Source: Vulcanimicrobiota bacterium
GTDB taxonomy: Bacteria; Vulcanimicrobiota; Vulcanimicrobiia; Vulcanimicrobiales; Vulcanimicrobiaceae
NCBI GenBank assembly: GCA_013036095.1
Contig: JAAXCW010000005.1
Location: 1 to 64,000 of the forward strand
DNA: 64,000 nt
Direction of reading: 5' to 3'
Below the pieces are notes generated by a model. That model had not been told where the DNA came from and did no database searches. It saw only the letters and a program-made list of their open reading frames with translations. This document shows, one piece after another, positions 17,298 to 25,163 of this stretch (position 1 is the stretch's first letter; the number at the start of each line of letters is the position of its first letter). The position numbers and the translations under genes are program-made.

Positions 17298-19313
17298 TCA
17301 GGCCGCCTTCACGATCCCGGCCGGCTCCAGCCGCACCTCGGGCGGGACCTCGGCGTAACTATACACCCCGATGCGCAGCCCCGACCGCGCGAGGAAATCG
17401 GCAACGAGCGGCCGGACCGCACTCGTGCAAACGATTGCCGCGCGTTGCGGAACGACGGACTTCGCGTAGGCTTCGGCCTCATCGCGGATTCGCATAACGA
17501 GCTGCGGGTCGGCCGAAGCGCCGCCCGCCGCCAGCGCCTGCTCGAGTTGCGGATCGAGCAGCAAAGGTTCGAGCTCGGGAGTCTGTTTGCGGCGCAGCAA
17601 CGCCGGAACCGCGGAGCGCCGCGCGTATTCGGCGAGGTCGCGCGGATCGCGCGATGCGGCGCCGCATTCGATCATGCTCTCTAAGATGGCGACGGGATCG
17701 CGCGGCCAGGCACGCTCGCGCAGCAACAAAGCAAAAGCGCGGTGGACTGCCGCGAAAGGCAATCCTTCGGTCCCAATTTCCCTTACAACGGTAGGAACCG
17801 ATGCTTTCAAGTGTTCGAGCAGCGTCTGGAGCTCTTGCCGGCCGAAAAGGGACTCCGCGTGCGTGCGCGCGATTTCGGCGAGATGCGAACCGACGACCGA
17901 GATCGGATCGAAGACTAGTGCGCCGCCGTGAAGTGCGGCATCGCGCCGTTCCGGGGCGATCCATTTTGCCGGAAAACCATAGACCGGTTCGACGCCAGCG
18001 TCGCCCTCGACTCCGGAGACTGCGGCCGCGTCGCCGACCGCAAGAAGCTTGGTAAGGTCGAGAAATCCTTCGCCGGCGAGTTCGTCTCGCACGCGAATCG
18101 CGTACGAATCGGGATCGCGGGCCAAATCGTCGCGCAAACGCACGCCGGGTATGACCACGCCGATCTCGGCCGCGAGCGCGCGCCGCACTTCGCCGATGCG
18201 ATCGAGCAGCGCTTCTGCAGACGGCGGCACGAGCAGAGATCCGAGACGAGAACCGAATTCGATCGCGATCGCATCGACGCCGACCAAACTCAGCGCCATC
18301 TCCGGGCGGCGGATCGCTTGGCGCTTTGCGTACTCGCGCTCGCGCGAAGTGCGCAGCTCGCCTTCTCTTTGCCGTCGACGGGCGAGTTGCGCGCCGGCTA
18401 GAGCGGCACAGCCGAGAATTGCGAACAGCGCTCTTGGTAATCCCGGCACGAGCGCCAGCGCGATCAGAAGGCCGCCCGCGGCGCGCAGAATCTCGGGCCG
18501 GGCGAGCAGCTGCGAAGCCAAGTCCGATCCAAGCGAACCGTCGGCGGCCACGCGCGTCACCATCATTCCCATCGACGTCGATATCAGGAATGCGGGCAGC
18601 GTCGTAACCAGCGCATTTCCGATGGAAAGCAGCGCGAACGTTCCCACCGCATCTCCCGGCGACATTCCCCGATAAGCGACGCCGACGATCATGCCGCCCG
18701 CTAGATTCAGGGCCACGATCACCAGCGCGGCTATCGCGTCCCCTTTCACGAATTTTCCGGCGCCGTCCATCGCTCCGTAAAAATCCGCCTCGCGCTGAAC
18801 GAGCTGGCGTTTTTGGCGCGCCCCTTCGGCATCCAAGGCTCCCGCATGCACGTCGGCATCGATCGCCATCTGTTTTCCGGGCAGCGCATCGAGCGTAAAC
18901 CGCGCTGCGACCTCGGCGACCCGCTGCGAACCGCTCGCGATGACGACAAACTGAATCGTAACCAGAATCGCAAAGACGATCAGGCCGACGACCAGATTCC
19001 CGCGCACGACGAACGCGCCGAACGCCGGAATGATGGCGCCGACGCCGCTGGCTTCATGGCCCTGGGTCAGAATCAAGCGAGTCGCAGATACTTCAAGCGA
19101 GAGCCGGAAAAGCGTGGCAATCAGCAACGCGGGTGCGAAGGCGGAAAACTGCAGCGGTTGTTCGATCGTCACGGTGAGCAGCAGTACGAGCGCCGAGGCG
19201 AAGATGTTTATTCCGAGCAGTACATCCAGGAGCGCCGGCTGTAGCGGAACGATCAATATTCCGACGACGCACAGCAGCAGCGCCGCAAACGCGTACGTGG
19301 CGATCCGGTTCAC
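17298..19313 (-). CDS. flhA: Flagellar-type export gate protein FlhA
   Basis: FlhA forms the nonameric cytosolic ring and membrane gate of the type III export apparatus. The 671-residue product has the membrane half with the strongly conserved stretch LPGKQMAIDADVHAG and EADFYGAMDGAGKFVKGDAI, and the cytosolic half beginning near GVVIPGVRLRDDL and ending VYSYAEVPPEVRLEPAGIV. I start at GTG 19313, which overlaps the flhB stop (GTGA); the frame is open further upstream but this start fits the family. It is the last gene of the array before secD. Confidence 0.95.
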   Translation of the reverse strand: MNRIATYAFAALLLCVVGILIVPLQPALLDVLLGINIFASALVLLLTVTIEQPLQFSAFAPALLIATLFRLSLEVSATRLILTQGHEASGVGAIIPAFGAFVVRGNLVVGLIVFAILVTIQFVVIASGSQRVAEVAARFTLDALPGKQMAIDADVHAGALDAEGARQKRQLVQREADFYGAMDGAGKFVKGDAIAALVIVALNLAGGMIVGVAYRGMSPGDAVGTFALLSIGNALVTTLPAFLISTSMGMMVTRVAADGSLGSDLASQLLARPEILRAAGGLLIALALVPGLPRALFAILGCAALAGAQLARRRQREGELRTSREREYAKRQAIRRPEMALSLVGVDAIAIEFGSRLGSLLVPPSAEALLDRIGEVRRALAAEIGVVIPGVRLRDDLARDPDSYAIRVRDELAGEGFLDLTKLLAVGDAAAVSGVEGDAGVEPVYGFPAKWIAPERRDAALHGGALVFDPISVVGSHLAEIARTHAESLFGRQELQTLLEHLKASVPTVVREIGTEGLPFAAVHRAFALLLRERAWPRDPVAILESMIECGAASRDPRDLAEYARRSAVPALLRRKQTPELEPLLLDPQLEQALAAGGASADPQLVMRIRDEAEAYAKSVVPQRAAIVCTSAVRPLVADFLARSGLRIGVYSYAEVPPEVRLEPAGIVKAA

Positions 19314-20305
19314 TGCAGTTGGTCTCCGCGCAGTTGCGCCACGATCTCCGCGACCGCCGCGTAGCACTCCGGCGGAATATATTGCTCGACATTCGTTTCG
19401 TAGAGCATGCGGGCGAGCACGGCGTTTCGCACCAGCGGGATTCCGCATTCAACCGCGATTGCGCGAACACGCGCGGCCGTTTCATCGGCCGCGCGCACCA
19501 GCACCCGCGGCACCGGGATCGCCGGCGGGCGGTATTCCAGCGCGACGGCTATGTGCTCGGGATTGCAGACGACGAAAGCCGCCTCTTTGACGCGCCGCAG
19601 CGAGCCCCGGGCCAGCATTCGGTGGAGCGAACGCCGTCTGCTGCGCGCGAGCGGATCCCCGTCTTGTTCCTTTCGATCGCGCCGCATTTCTTCGTGCGAC
19701 ATGCGTAGACGGTTGCGCCGCCGCTTCAGCTGCGTAAAATAATCGCCGGCCGCGAAGGCCCCGGCCGAAATACACGCGGCGGAAGCGGCCAGCAGCGAGC
19801 CATGCCAAACCGCGCGCGTCAAACCCGTCACGCTAATCCCGCGTAACGCCCCCGCTGCCACATCTTGCAAGACGGGGAAAACTGCCGCGGTCGCGCACGC
19901 GAATGCGATCAGCGACCGCAACGCCGAGAATATCGTCTCACGCGAAAGAATGCGCTTGCCGTTTTCAAGCGGAGAGAGCCGCTCGAACTTGGCGCGCGGC
20001 CAGGTAAAAATCACGCCGCCTTGCAGCGCCGCGCATCCGGCCGAAGCGATGCCCGCCGCTGCGACCGGCACGAGCACAAGCGTCATCGCCAGCTGCGCCG
20101 CGCCAAGCCAGTCCTCGCCGCGCGTTGCCGCTATGAGACTCAGCCGAAACGCGCCGGCGAGCGATGGAGCGATTGCGGCGACGGCCGCGACGCTTCCGGC
20201 GAACGCAAACAGCGCGCAGAGATCCTGCGACCGCGCAACGTCGCCATCCCGCTTCGCTTTTTCCAACCGCGACTGCGTCGCTTCGAAATGCTTCTCTTCA
20301 GCCAT
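19310..20305 (-). CDS. flhB: Flagellar-type export switch protein FlhB with NPEH cleavage motif
   Basis: FlhB sits in the inner membrane and changes export specificity after cutting itself between the N and P of an NPTH motif. The 331-residue protein has the family's N-terminus (KRDGDVARSQDL), four membrane spans and a cytosolic domain with MSHEEMRRDRKEQDGDP. Here the motif reads NPEH (residues 248-251, CNPEHIAVALEYRP), so the Thr is replaced by Glu while N, P and H are kept. It overlaps fliR by 8 bp and flhA by 4 bp. Confidence 0.93.
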   Translation of the reverse strand: MAEEKHFEATQSRLEKAKRDGDVARSQDLCALFAFAGSVAAVAAIAPSLAGAFRLSLIAATRGEDWLGAAQLAMTLVLVPVAAAGIASAGCAALQGGVIFTWPRAKFERLSPLENGKRILSRETIFSALRSLIAFACATAAVFPVLQDVAAGALRGISVTGLTRAVWHGSLLAASAACISAGAFAAGDYFTQLKRRRNRLRMSHEEMRRDRKEQDGDPLARSRRRSLHRMLARGSLRRVKEAAFVVCNPEHIAVALEYRPPAIPVPRVLVRAADETAARVRAIAVECGIPLVRNAVLARMLYETNVEQYIPPECYAAVAEIVAQLRGDQLQ

Positions 20306-21011
20306 GAATGAACACCAACTTCATCCACGGAATCGCGCTGCGCTCGAACAGCGCCGGAACGCCCGCGATCGTTGCCAGCAGCGCCGCGCCGAACATGATC
20401 GGAAACGTCAGCGTAAAACCGCTGAAGCGCGGCGTCACCCGCGCGAGCGAGCCGAGCGCAAGCTGTGCCACGAATACCAAAGCGATCGCGGGTCCTGCAA
20501 CCACTATCGCAGCTTCGACGATCGTCTCCGGCAAGGTCAGCGCGAAGGCGTAAAGATCGTGCGCGCCGGGAATGCTGCCCGGTGGAAAGACGTCGAACGT
20601 GTGCGCAAATGCCAGGATCGCGATCCGGTAACCGCCCAGCAGAAAGAACCCGGCGGTAAAGACGAGCGACCAAATGCGTCCGAATCCGGCGGCCGCATAG
20701 ATTTGGGCGTTCGGAACGCTCCCGCGAATGCCGACGTAGTCGTCCAGCGCGCGTCCGCCGGCATAGGCCCCGTCGTATAACATCGATGCGGCGATTCCGA
20801 TTGCGGCGCCGATCGCCAGTTCCAGTACAGCCGCCGCAACGAATGCGAGGCCGTCCACGCTTAGCGGTCGGGCCCGCGACGCGAGCGCGCCGGCCATCGC
20901 AAGAACCAACCCCGCCCGCACCGGTGCCGGAACGGAAGGGTGCGACAAACCCGGCGCGCGGAAAACGAAGCCCGCGCAACGCGCAAATACCAGGAGCGCC
21001 GCGCCGCTCAT
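20298..21011 (-). CDS. fliR: Flagellar-type export protein FliR
   Basis: FliR is one of the three proteins (FliP5, FliQ4, FliR1) of the export pore. The 237-residue product is almost entirely hydrophobic, with family-like segments CAGFVFRAPGLSH, LVFTAGFFLLGGYRI and ALVFVAQLALGSLARVTPRF, then the final LPIMFGAALL-like span (TFPIMFGAALLATIAGVPAL). It overlaps fliQ and flhB by a few bases, so tight translational coupling is likely. Confidence 0.88.
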   Translation of the reverse strand: MSGAALLVFARCAGFVFRAPGLSHPSVPAPVRAGLVLAMAGALASRARPLSVDGLAFVAAAVLELAIGAAIGIAASMLYDGAYAGGRALDDYVGIRGSVPNAQIYAAAGFGRIWSLVFTAGFFLLGGYRIAILAFAHTFDVFPPGSIPGAHDLYAFALTLPETIVEAAIVVAGPAIALVFVAQLALGSLARVTPRFSGFTLTFPIMFGAALLATIAGVPALFERSAIPWMKLVFIHG

Positions 21012-21289
21012 CCGGCAATCAGTGCATGCATCTGCCCGATCGCCTCAAGAAGGAGCGCTTCGCACGCGCGCATGCCGAACGCCCCGAGCAATGCGATGCA
21101 GGCGCCGACCGCGATCAGCTTCGGAAGAAGTGAAAGCGTCTGTTCCTGCACCTGTGTCGCCGCTTGCAGTATAGCGACGAGCATGCCGATCAGCGTGGCC
21201 ACGCCGAGCACCGGCAGACACAAGAGCGCTGCGAGGAAGAGCGCGTGGCGCAACAGTCCGTCAAACGCCGCCATGAGGCGACGGTACAC
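21008..21289 (-). CDS. fliQ: Flagellar-type export protein FliQ
   Basis: FliQ is a small helical hairpin subunit of the export pore. The product has 93 residues with two long membrane helices; PVLGVATLIGMLVAILQAATQVQEQTLSLLPKLIAV matches the family's GLxxALxQAxTQIQExTL block. It follows metF by 22 bp and overlaps the fliR start (ATGA). Confidence 0.92.
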   Translation of the reverse strand: MYRRLMAAFDGLLRHALFLAALLCLPVLGVATLIGMLVAILQAATQVQEQTLSLLPKLIAVGACIALLGAFGMRACEALLLEAIGQMHALIAG

Positions 21290-21311
21290 CGCGCAGATTG
21301 CCGGAAAGCTG

Positions 21312-22211
21312 CTAGTGAATTGCCGTGAAGGACGGACTCCAGGCCGTGGCCGCTATCAGGGAACTGACGATTGCGCGGCTTGCCGGCGACTTGTTGAGCG
21401 TATAGAAATGGATGCCCGGGGCGCCACGCCGCAGTAAGTCGGCACATTGCAGCGTCGCGAAAGCAACGCCGAGATCTTCTACTGCTTTCGGCTCCGCCTT
21501 GCGTTCTTCGAGCTCGACCAGCAGCTTGGGTGGAATCGTCGCGCCGCATAGCGCAACGAAACGCGTGATCTGCTCGTAGTTGGTAATCGGCATGATGCCG
21601 GGAAGTATCGGGACCCCGATGCCTGCTGCGCGCGCGCGTTCGACGAACGCGAAGTACTTATCGTTATCGAAGAAAAGCTGCGTGATAAGAAACTCGGCGC
21701 CCGCTTCCACTTTTCCGCGCAGATGCTCCAGGTCCGTATCGAAATCGGGCGCTTCCATGTGTTTTTCCGGGTGGCACGCTCCGCCGACGCAAAAATCAAA
21801 GCTCCGCTTGATCATCGAGACCAGCGCGTCGGCGTGCGCAAACCCGTCCGGCGGCTGAACGAAGGATGCAGCGTTACGCGGTGGATCACCACGGAGCGCG
21901 AGCACGTTCTCGATGCCGGCTGCGTCCAAGTCGCTGAGCAGCGACCGCAATTCGGATCGCGAGCTTCCGACGCAGGTCACGTGTGCCATGACATTCAGGC
22001 CGATGTCGTTGCGAATCTGCTTGGAGACTTCTACGGTACGGGAACGCGTCGAGCCGCCGGCTCCGTACGTCACGGAGACAAACGCCGGCCGCAGCTCGCG
22101 CAAAGTGCGAGCCGTTTCCAAGAGCTGCGCGTGCGCCTCGTCGTTCTTCGGCGGAAAGAACTCGAACGAAAAGAACGGCCGTTGCGCGGCGAGCGCGTCG
22201 CTGATTCGCAT
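21312..22211 (-). CDS. metF: 5,10-Methylenetetrahydrofolate reductase
   Basis: The 299-residue cytosolic flavoenzyme reduces methylenetetrahydrofolate to 5-methyltetrahydrofolate for methionine synthesis. Family sequence is clear: FFSFEFFPPKND near the N-terminus (with the catalytic Glu), FVSVTYGAGGSTR, AHVTCVGSSRSEL, NVLALRGDPPR and ITQLFFDNDKYF. It stands between fliP (11 bp before) and fliQ (22 bp after), on the same strand, so it is almost certainly transcribed inside the export-gate operon although its function is unrelated. Confidence 0.97.
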   Translation of the reverse strand: MRISDALAAQRPFFSFEFFPPKNDEAHAQLLETARTLRELRPAFVSVTYGAGGSTRSRTVEVSKQIRNDIGLNVMAHVTCVGSSRSELRSLLSDLDAAGIENVLALRGDPPRNAASFVQPPDGFAHADALVSMIKRSFDFCVGGACHPEKHMEAPDFDTDLEHLRGKVEAGAEFLITQLFFDNDKYFAFVERARAAGIGVPILPGIMPITNYEQITRFVALCGATIPPKLLVELEERKAEPKAVEDLGVAFATLQCADLLRRGAPGIHFYTLNKSPASRAIVSSLIAATAWSPSFTAIH

Positions 22212-22222
22212 AGCGGTCTCTT

Positions 22223-22879
22223 TTAACGAAAGCTCGAGGCGACGCCTCCGCAGACCAACGCCCAGCCGTCCGCCATGACGAAGAGCAATAGCTTCACCGG
22301 AAGCGAGATAACGGGCGGGCTGAGCATGAACATCCCAAGCCCCATCAGGATCGAGGCCACCGCCAAATCGATGACGACGAACGGCAAGTACAGCGCAAAA
22401 CCAATAGCAAAGGCGTCGCGCAACTCACCGACCACGTAAGCGGGGACGAGCACGAACAGCGGCGTCTTTAGCGGCGGCTCCGGCGAGCGCCGCGCGACGC
22501 GCCGGAAAAGCTCGATGTCGGCGGCGTGCGACTGTCGCAGCATGAACTCGCGCAGCGGGCCCGCGGCCCGGTTCAAAAACTGAGATTGCGAAAGCTTTCC
22601 TTTGGAATACGGATCGATCGCATCGCGCGAGATTCGCGAAAATGTCGGCGCCATGATCGAGGCGCTCAAGACGAGCGCGAGTCCCGTCAGCACCGCGTTC
22701 GGGGGAAGCGCCGCAGCTCCGATAGCGGAACGCACGAGCGAGAGCACGACCACGATACGAACGAACGACGTGCACATGACCAGGACGAACGGCGCGACGG
22801 TGAGCGCGGTCAAAGCTGCCAGCACATCGAGCGGCAGCGAGGCATGCGCGCGGCCTGCAATCGTCCACAACGCGTCCAC
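22223..22879 (-). CDS. fliP: Flagellar-type export protein FliP
   Basis: FliP makes up most of the export pore in the inner membrane. The 218-residue product carries the family signatures PFVLVMCTSFVRIVVVLSLV, PPNAVLTGLALVLS, TPLFVLVPAYVVGELRDAF and LMGLGMFMLSPPVISLPVKL, ending LFVMADGW. It lacks the extra signal-peptide-like N-terminus of enterobacterial FliP, as in many phyla. It is one base from fliN and is followed by metF rather than fliQ. Confidence 0.95.
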   Translation of the reverse strand: MDALWTIAGRAHASLPLDVLAALTALTVAPFVLVMCTSFVRIVVVLSLVRSAIGAAALPPNAVLTGLALVLSASIMAPTFSRISRDAIDPYSKGKLSQSQFLNRAAGPLREFMLRQSHAADIELFRRVARRSPEPPLKTPLFVLVPAYVVGELRDAFAIGFALYLPFVVIDLAVASILMGLGMFMLSPPVISLPVKLLLFVMADGWALVCGGVASSFR

Positions 22880-22880
22880 T

Positions 22881-23135
22881 TTAGCGCGCCGTCACAGGTT
22901 TCACGGCGAGCTCCGTAATCCGCAAGCCGTAATTATCGTCGATGGCTACGATCTCGCCGCGCGCGATCAATTTTCCGTTCACGAGCATATCTACCGGAGC
23001 ACCGGCGGCGCGATCGAGCGTGACGAGCGAACCCGTGCCGAGTTTGAGCAGCAGCGCGATCGGCATCGTGCAGCCGCCGGCTTCCACCGAAATGCGAACG
23101 CTAACATCCTCCAAGACGTCGAGGTCGCGTGTCAT
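22881..23135 (-). CDS. fliN: FliN-like C-ring protein (SpoA domain)
   Basis: FliN forms the lower part of the cytosolic C-ring and the platform for the export ATPase. The 84-residue product is essentially one SpoA domain: LEDVSVRISVEAG, LLKLGTGSLVTLD, PVDMLVNGKLIARGEIVAID and NYGLRITEL. I start at the ATG overlapping the fliM stop (ATGA). It is short, lacking the N-terminal linker of many FliN proteins. Confidence 0.9.
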   Translation of the reverse strand: MTRDLDVLEDVSVRISVEAGGCTMPIALLLKLGTGSLVTLDRAAGAPVDMLVNGKLIARGEIVAIDDNYGLRITELAVKPVTAR

Positions 23136-23905
23136 TTGACCGCGAACGCGCGCCGCGCGCCCAAAGTGCCGCACTGGCCGCGGGCCACGATCGCGCCACC
23201 CGCCACTAACCGCGCAGCATCACCAAGCGCGGAATCAAACTTGAACGATTGCCCCACGCGCAGCAACGCGAGCGACGCAGCCGGCAAAAACCCATGGGCG
23301 ATCTCGACGCGAAGGCAAATGCCGATCTCTTCCAAGTCACCGGTTTTTAGGCCAGGAGCGACCTGCGACTGCGGCTCGCGCGAGAGCGCAATGCCGACGC
23401 GAGCCTGAACCGGTTCTTCTAAGATAAGCTCGAAGTAAGTGACGTAGCCCTCAAGGCTCTTCGCGCGATTGACTTGCCGTGGATCGCGCGAAGCGCAAAC
23501 CGGGGACAACGAACTGGAGAGCGCCGACGCGATGCGGCCGGCTAGCTCGTTTTCGATTGCGGAAAGGCCGCGCAGAGACTCGGCGCGCTCGCCAAGTGCC
23601 GCACAGGCAAGCGCGAGTGCGTCCTGCGCGCGCAAAACGATCGCCGCGTCCGACTGCGCACCACGCATTGCGAATACAAGCGCATCCGCGCCGATGCTGC
23701 TCCATCCGGCCTCGCCGGGAATGACCGGTTCGAGCAATTTTAACGACACGGGAGCGCCCAAAAGATCCGACAGGATCTGCCGCGCGCCATTGGCGACGAG
23801 GCACGCCGCCGGGACCGGCAAAGTCGAACGCGACTCAAACAGACTCGGGCGGATGCGCCGTCCGCCTACTATGCAGCTGCGGCGCGCGAATCCCAGCATC
23901 TTCAT
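23132..23905 (-). CDS. fliM: FliM-like C-ring protein without CheY-binding N-terminus
   Basis: The 257-residue product sits where fliM belongs and ends in a weak SpoA domain (GLKTGDLEEIGICLRVEIAHG … FKFDSALGDAARLV), while the middle has LSAIENELAGRIASALSSSL, which resembles the FliM helix LTxIE. The usual N-terminal peptide LSQxEIDALL, which binds phosphorylated CheY, is not there: the start is MKMLGFARRSCIVGGRRIRP. FliM is normally about 330 residues. Assignment as FliM rests on position and the C-terminal domain; it could equally be a T3SS SctQ-like protein. Confidence 0.65.
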   Translation of the reverse strand: MKMLGFARRSCIVGGRRIRPSLFESRSTLPVPAACLVANGARQILSDLLGAPVSLKLLEPVIPGEAGWSSIGADALVFAMRGAQSDAAIVLRAQDALALACAALGERAESLRGLSAIENELAGRIASALSSSLSPVCASRDPRQVNRAKSLEGYVTYFELILEEPVQARVGIALSREPQSQVAPGLKTGDLEEIGICLRVEIAHGFLPAASLALLRVGQSFKFDSALGDAARLVAGGAIVARGQCGTLGARRAFAVK

Positions 23906-24588
23906 TTCAACAGGTCCATCGCAGTCTTCTGAACGCTTCCTTGTGCGGCGCCGGCCGCTCGAAGAGCGTCCAATGCCAAATATGCTTCTTGCAGCCGCAC
24001 AAGTCCCGAGTCGAGAGCGCCGTTTCTCTCCGCTTGAAAAAGCGATTGCAGAGGCGCAAAACCTCCCTCGCCCGGAACGCCGACGTGCGGCGCGATACCG
24101 GCCGGCGCGGCCGCATAGGAATCGTCGGCGCTCAAGCTGGTGCCTGCCGGAAAACGCGCCAAGGCCAGACGTCCGATGGTCAAATGCTGCACGATGCGAT
24201 CGCCGGTCGCCGGATCGATGGTTGCACGATCGTAGGTCACGGTGCCGTCGGCGCCGGCGCGAACGTTTTGCGCCAGACCCAGCGACGCGTCGACGGGGTC
24301 GGTTCGCAACGGCTGCAGCGCCGCATCAGGACTCGTATAGCCCAGCAGCGGACGGCCGTTGCCGTCGCTGAGGTTTGCGCCGCTTAAGGAGAACTCACTG
24401 CAGCGCGTGAAGAGCCGCCGTCCACTTTCGTCGCGGGTGATGAAATACGCGCCGGGCGGAGCTTCGTAAGGAATCTGCGTGGCGTAGGGACCTCCGGCTG
24501 CACTCTGCGCCGGCAGCGTGCGCAGCAAGTCGCGTTCGCGCGCAGCGACGTTTTCGAGAGCCCGCGCCGTGGAGTCGCTGATCAGCAT
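23902..24588 (-). CDS. Flagellar rod/hook-basal-body-like protein (FlgG/FlgF-like)
   Basis: The 228-residue product has the pattern of rod and hook proteins: PPGAYFITRDESGRRLFTR (compare 'GxGfFxvxxxxGxxxYTRxG'), GRPLLGYTSP, AGADGTVTYDRATIDPATG and a LALARFPAGTSL region. The C-terminal helix LQEAYLALDALRAAG resembles the FlgG heptad helix. It lacks the N-terminal 'ANxxTxG' rod motif, so it is not a standard FlgG. Position between fliM and an unknown gene supports a structural role. Confidence 0.6.
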   Translation of the reverse strand: MLISDSTARALENVAARERDLLRTLPAQSAAGGPYATQIPYEAPPGAYFITRDESGRRLFTRCSEFSLSGANLSDGNGRPLLGYTSPDAALQPLRTDPVDASLGLAQNVRAGADGTVTYDRATIDPATGDRIVQHLTIGRLALARFPAGTSLSADDSYAAAPAGIAPHVGVPGEGGFAPLQSLFQAERNGALDSGLVRLQEAYLALDALRAAGAAQGSVQKTAMDLLK

Positions 24589-25121
24589 TGCACGTCCTCC
24601 CGCGTACTCGCGTTCAAGACGATGCCGTAGGCCGCGGACGCATACCGTGCTTGCTCCAGCGCGCGCGCAACCGAGTCGCGCACGCGTTTCGAACAGATCG
24701 CTATCAGCCGGACGGATCCGCCGCCGGCAACGACGAGGACGCGGACGCGCGCGCGCGTTCCGTCCAAAACGAAGGTCGCCGCAGTGCGCGCGGATGCGCG
24801 CCGCCGGACGAGCTGTTCGATTTGACGCGCGAGCCGCAGGTGTGGAGTACGCCGTTCGCCGGGCGCCGCCGGCGGCGCGTTACGCTGAGCGATCGAGATC
24901 CGGGATGCGATCGCGAGCGCGGGGCCGCTCGAAGGCCGTACGTTTCGTACCGCCGGGTACGCCGCTGTGTGCCGGCCCGCGTTTAGGTGCGTGGCGGCGC
25001 GCGGCACTTTGCCGTTTGTACGGTAGAGGGCGGAGTACCAGGCTTGAGACAGCGCGCGGCGATCGGCGGACGCGATCGGCGCGCTTAAAATGCTGAAATG
25101 CAACTGTTCGGAGATCGTCAT
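24582..25121 (-). CDS. Hypothetical protein within the flagellar-type array
   Basis: I do not recognise this 179-residue Arg/Ala-rich protein. There is no signal peptide or membrane span. The centre (about 85-115) is strongly basic (GERRTPHLRLARQIEQLVRR), and the end has a strand-helix pattern (RVRVLVVAGGGSVRLIAIC, then a helix RVRDSVARALEQARYASA). Its stop overlaps the start of the FlgG-like gene by 7 bp, so it is translated as part of the array; by position it might take the place of FliJ, FliK or a chaperone, but nothing in the sequence proves that. Confidence 0.6.
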   Translation of the reverse strand: MTISEQLHFSILSAPIASADRRALSQAWYSALYRTNGKVPRAATHLNAGRHTAAYPAVRNVRPSSGPALAIASRISIAQRNAPPAAPGERRTPHLRLARQIEQLVRRRASARTAATFVLDGTRARVRVLVVAGGGSVRLIAICSKRVRDSVARALEQARYASAAYGIVLNASTREDVQC

Positions 25122-25163
25122 GGCGCGAGGCTACGCGCCGCAGATGAACGCGATGCTGCGCTA

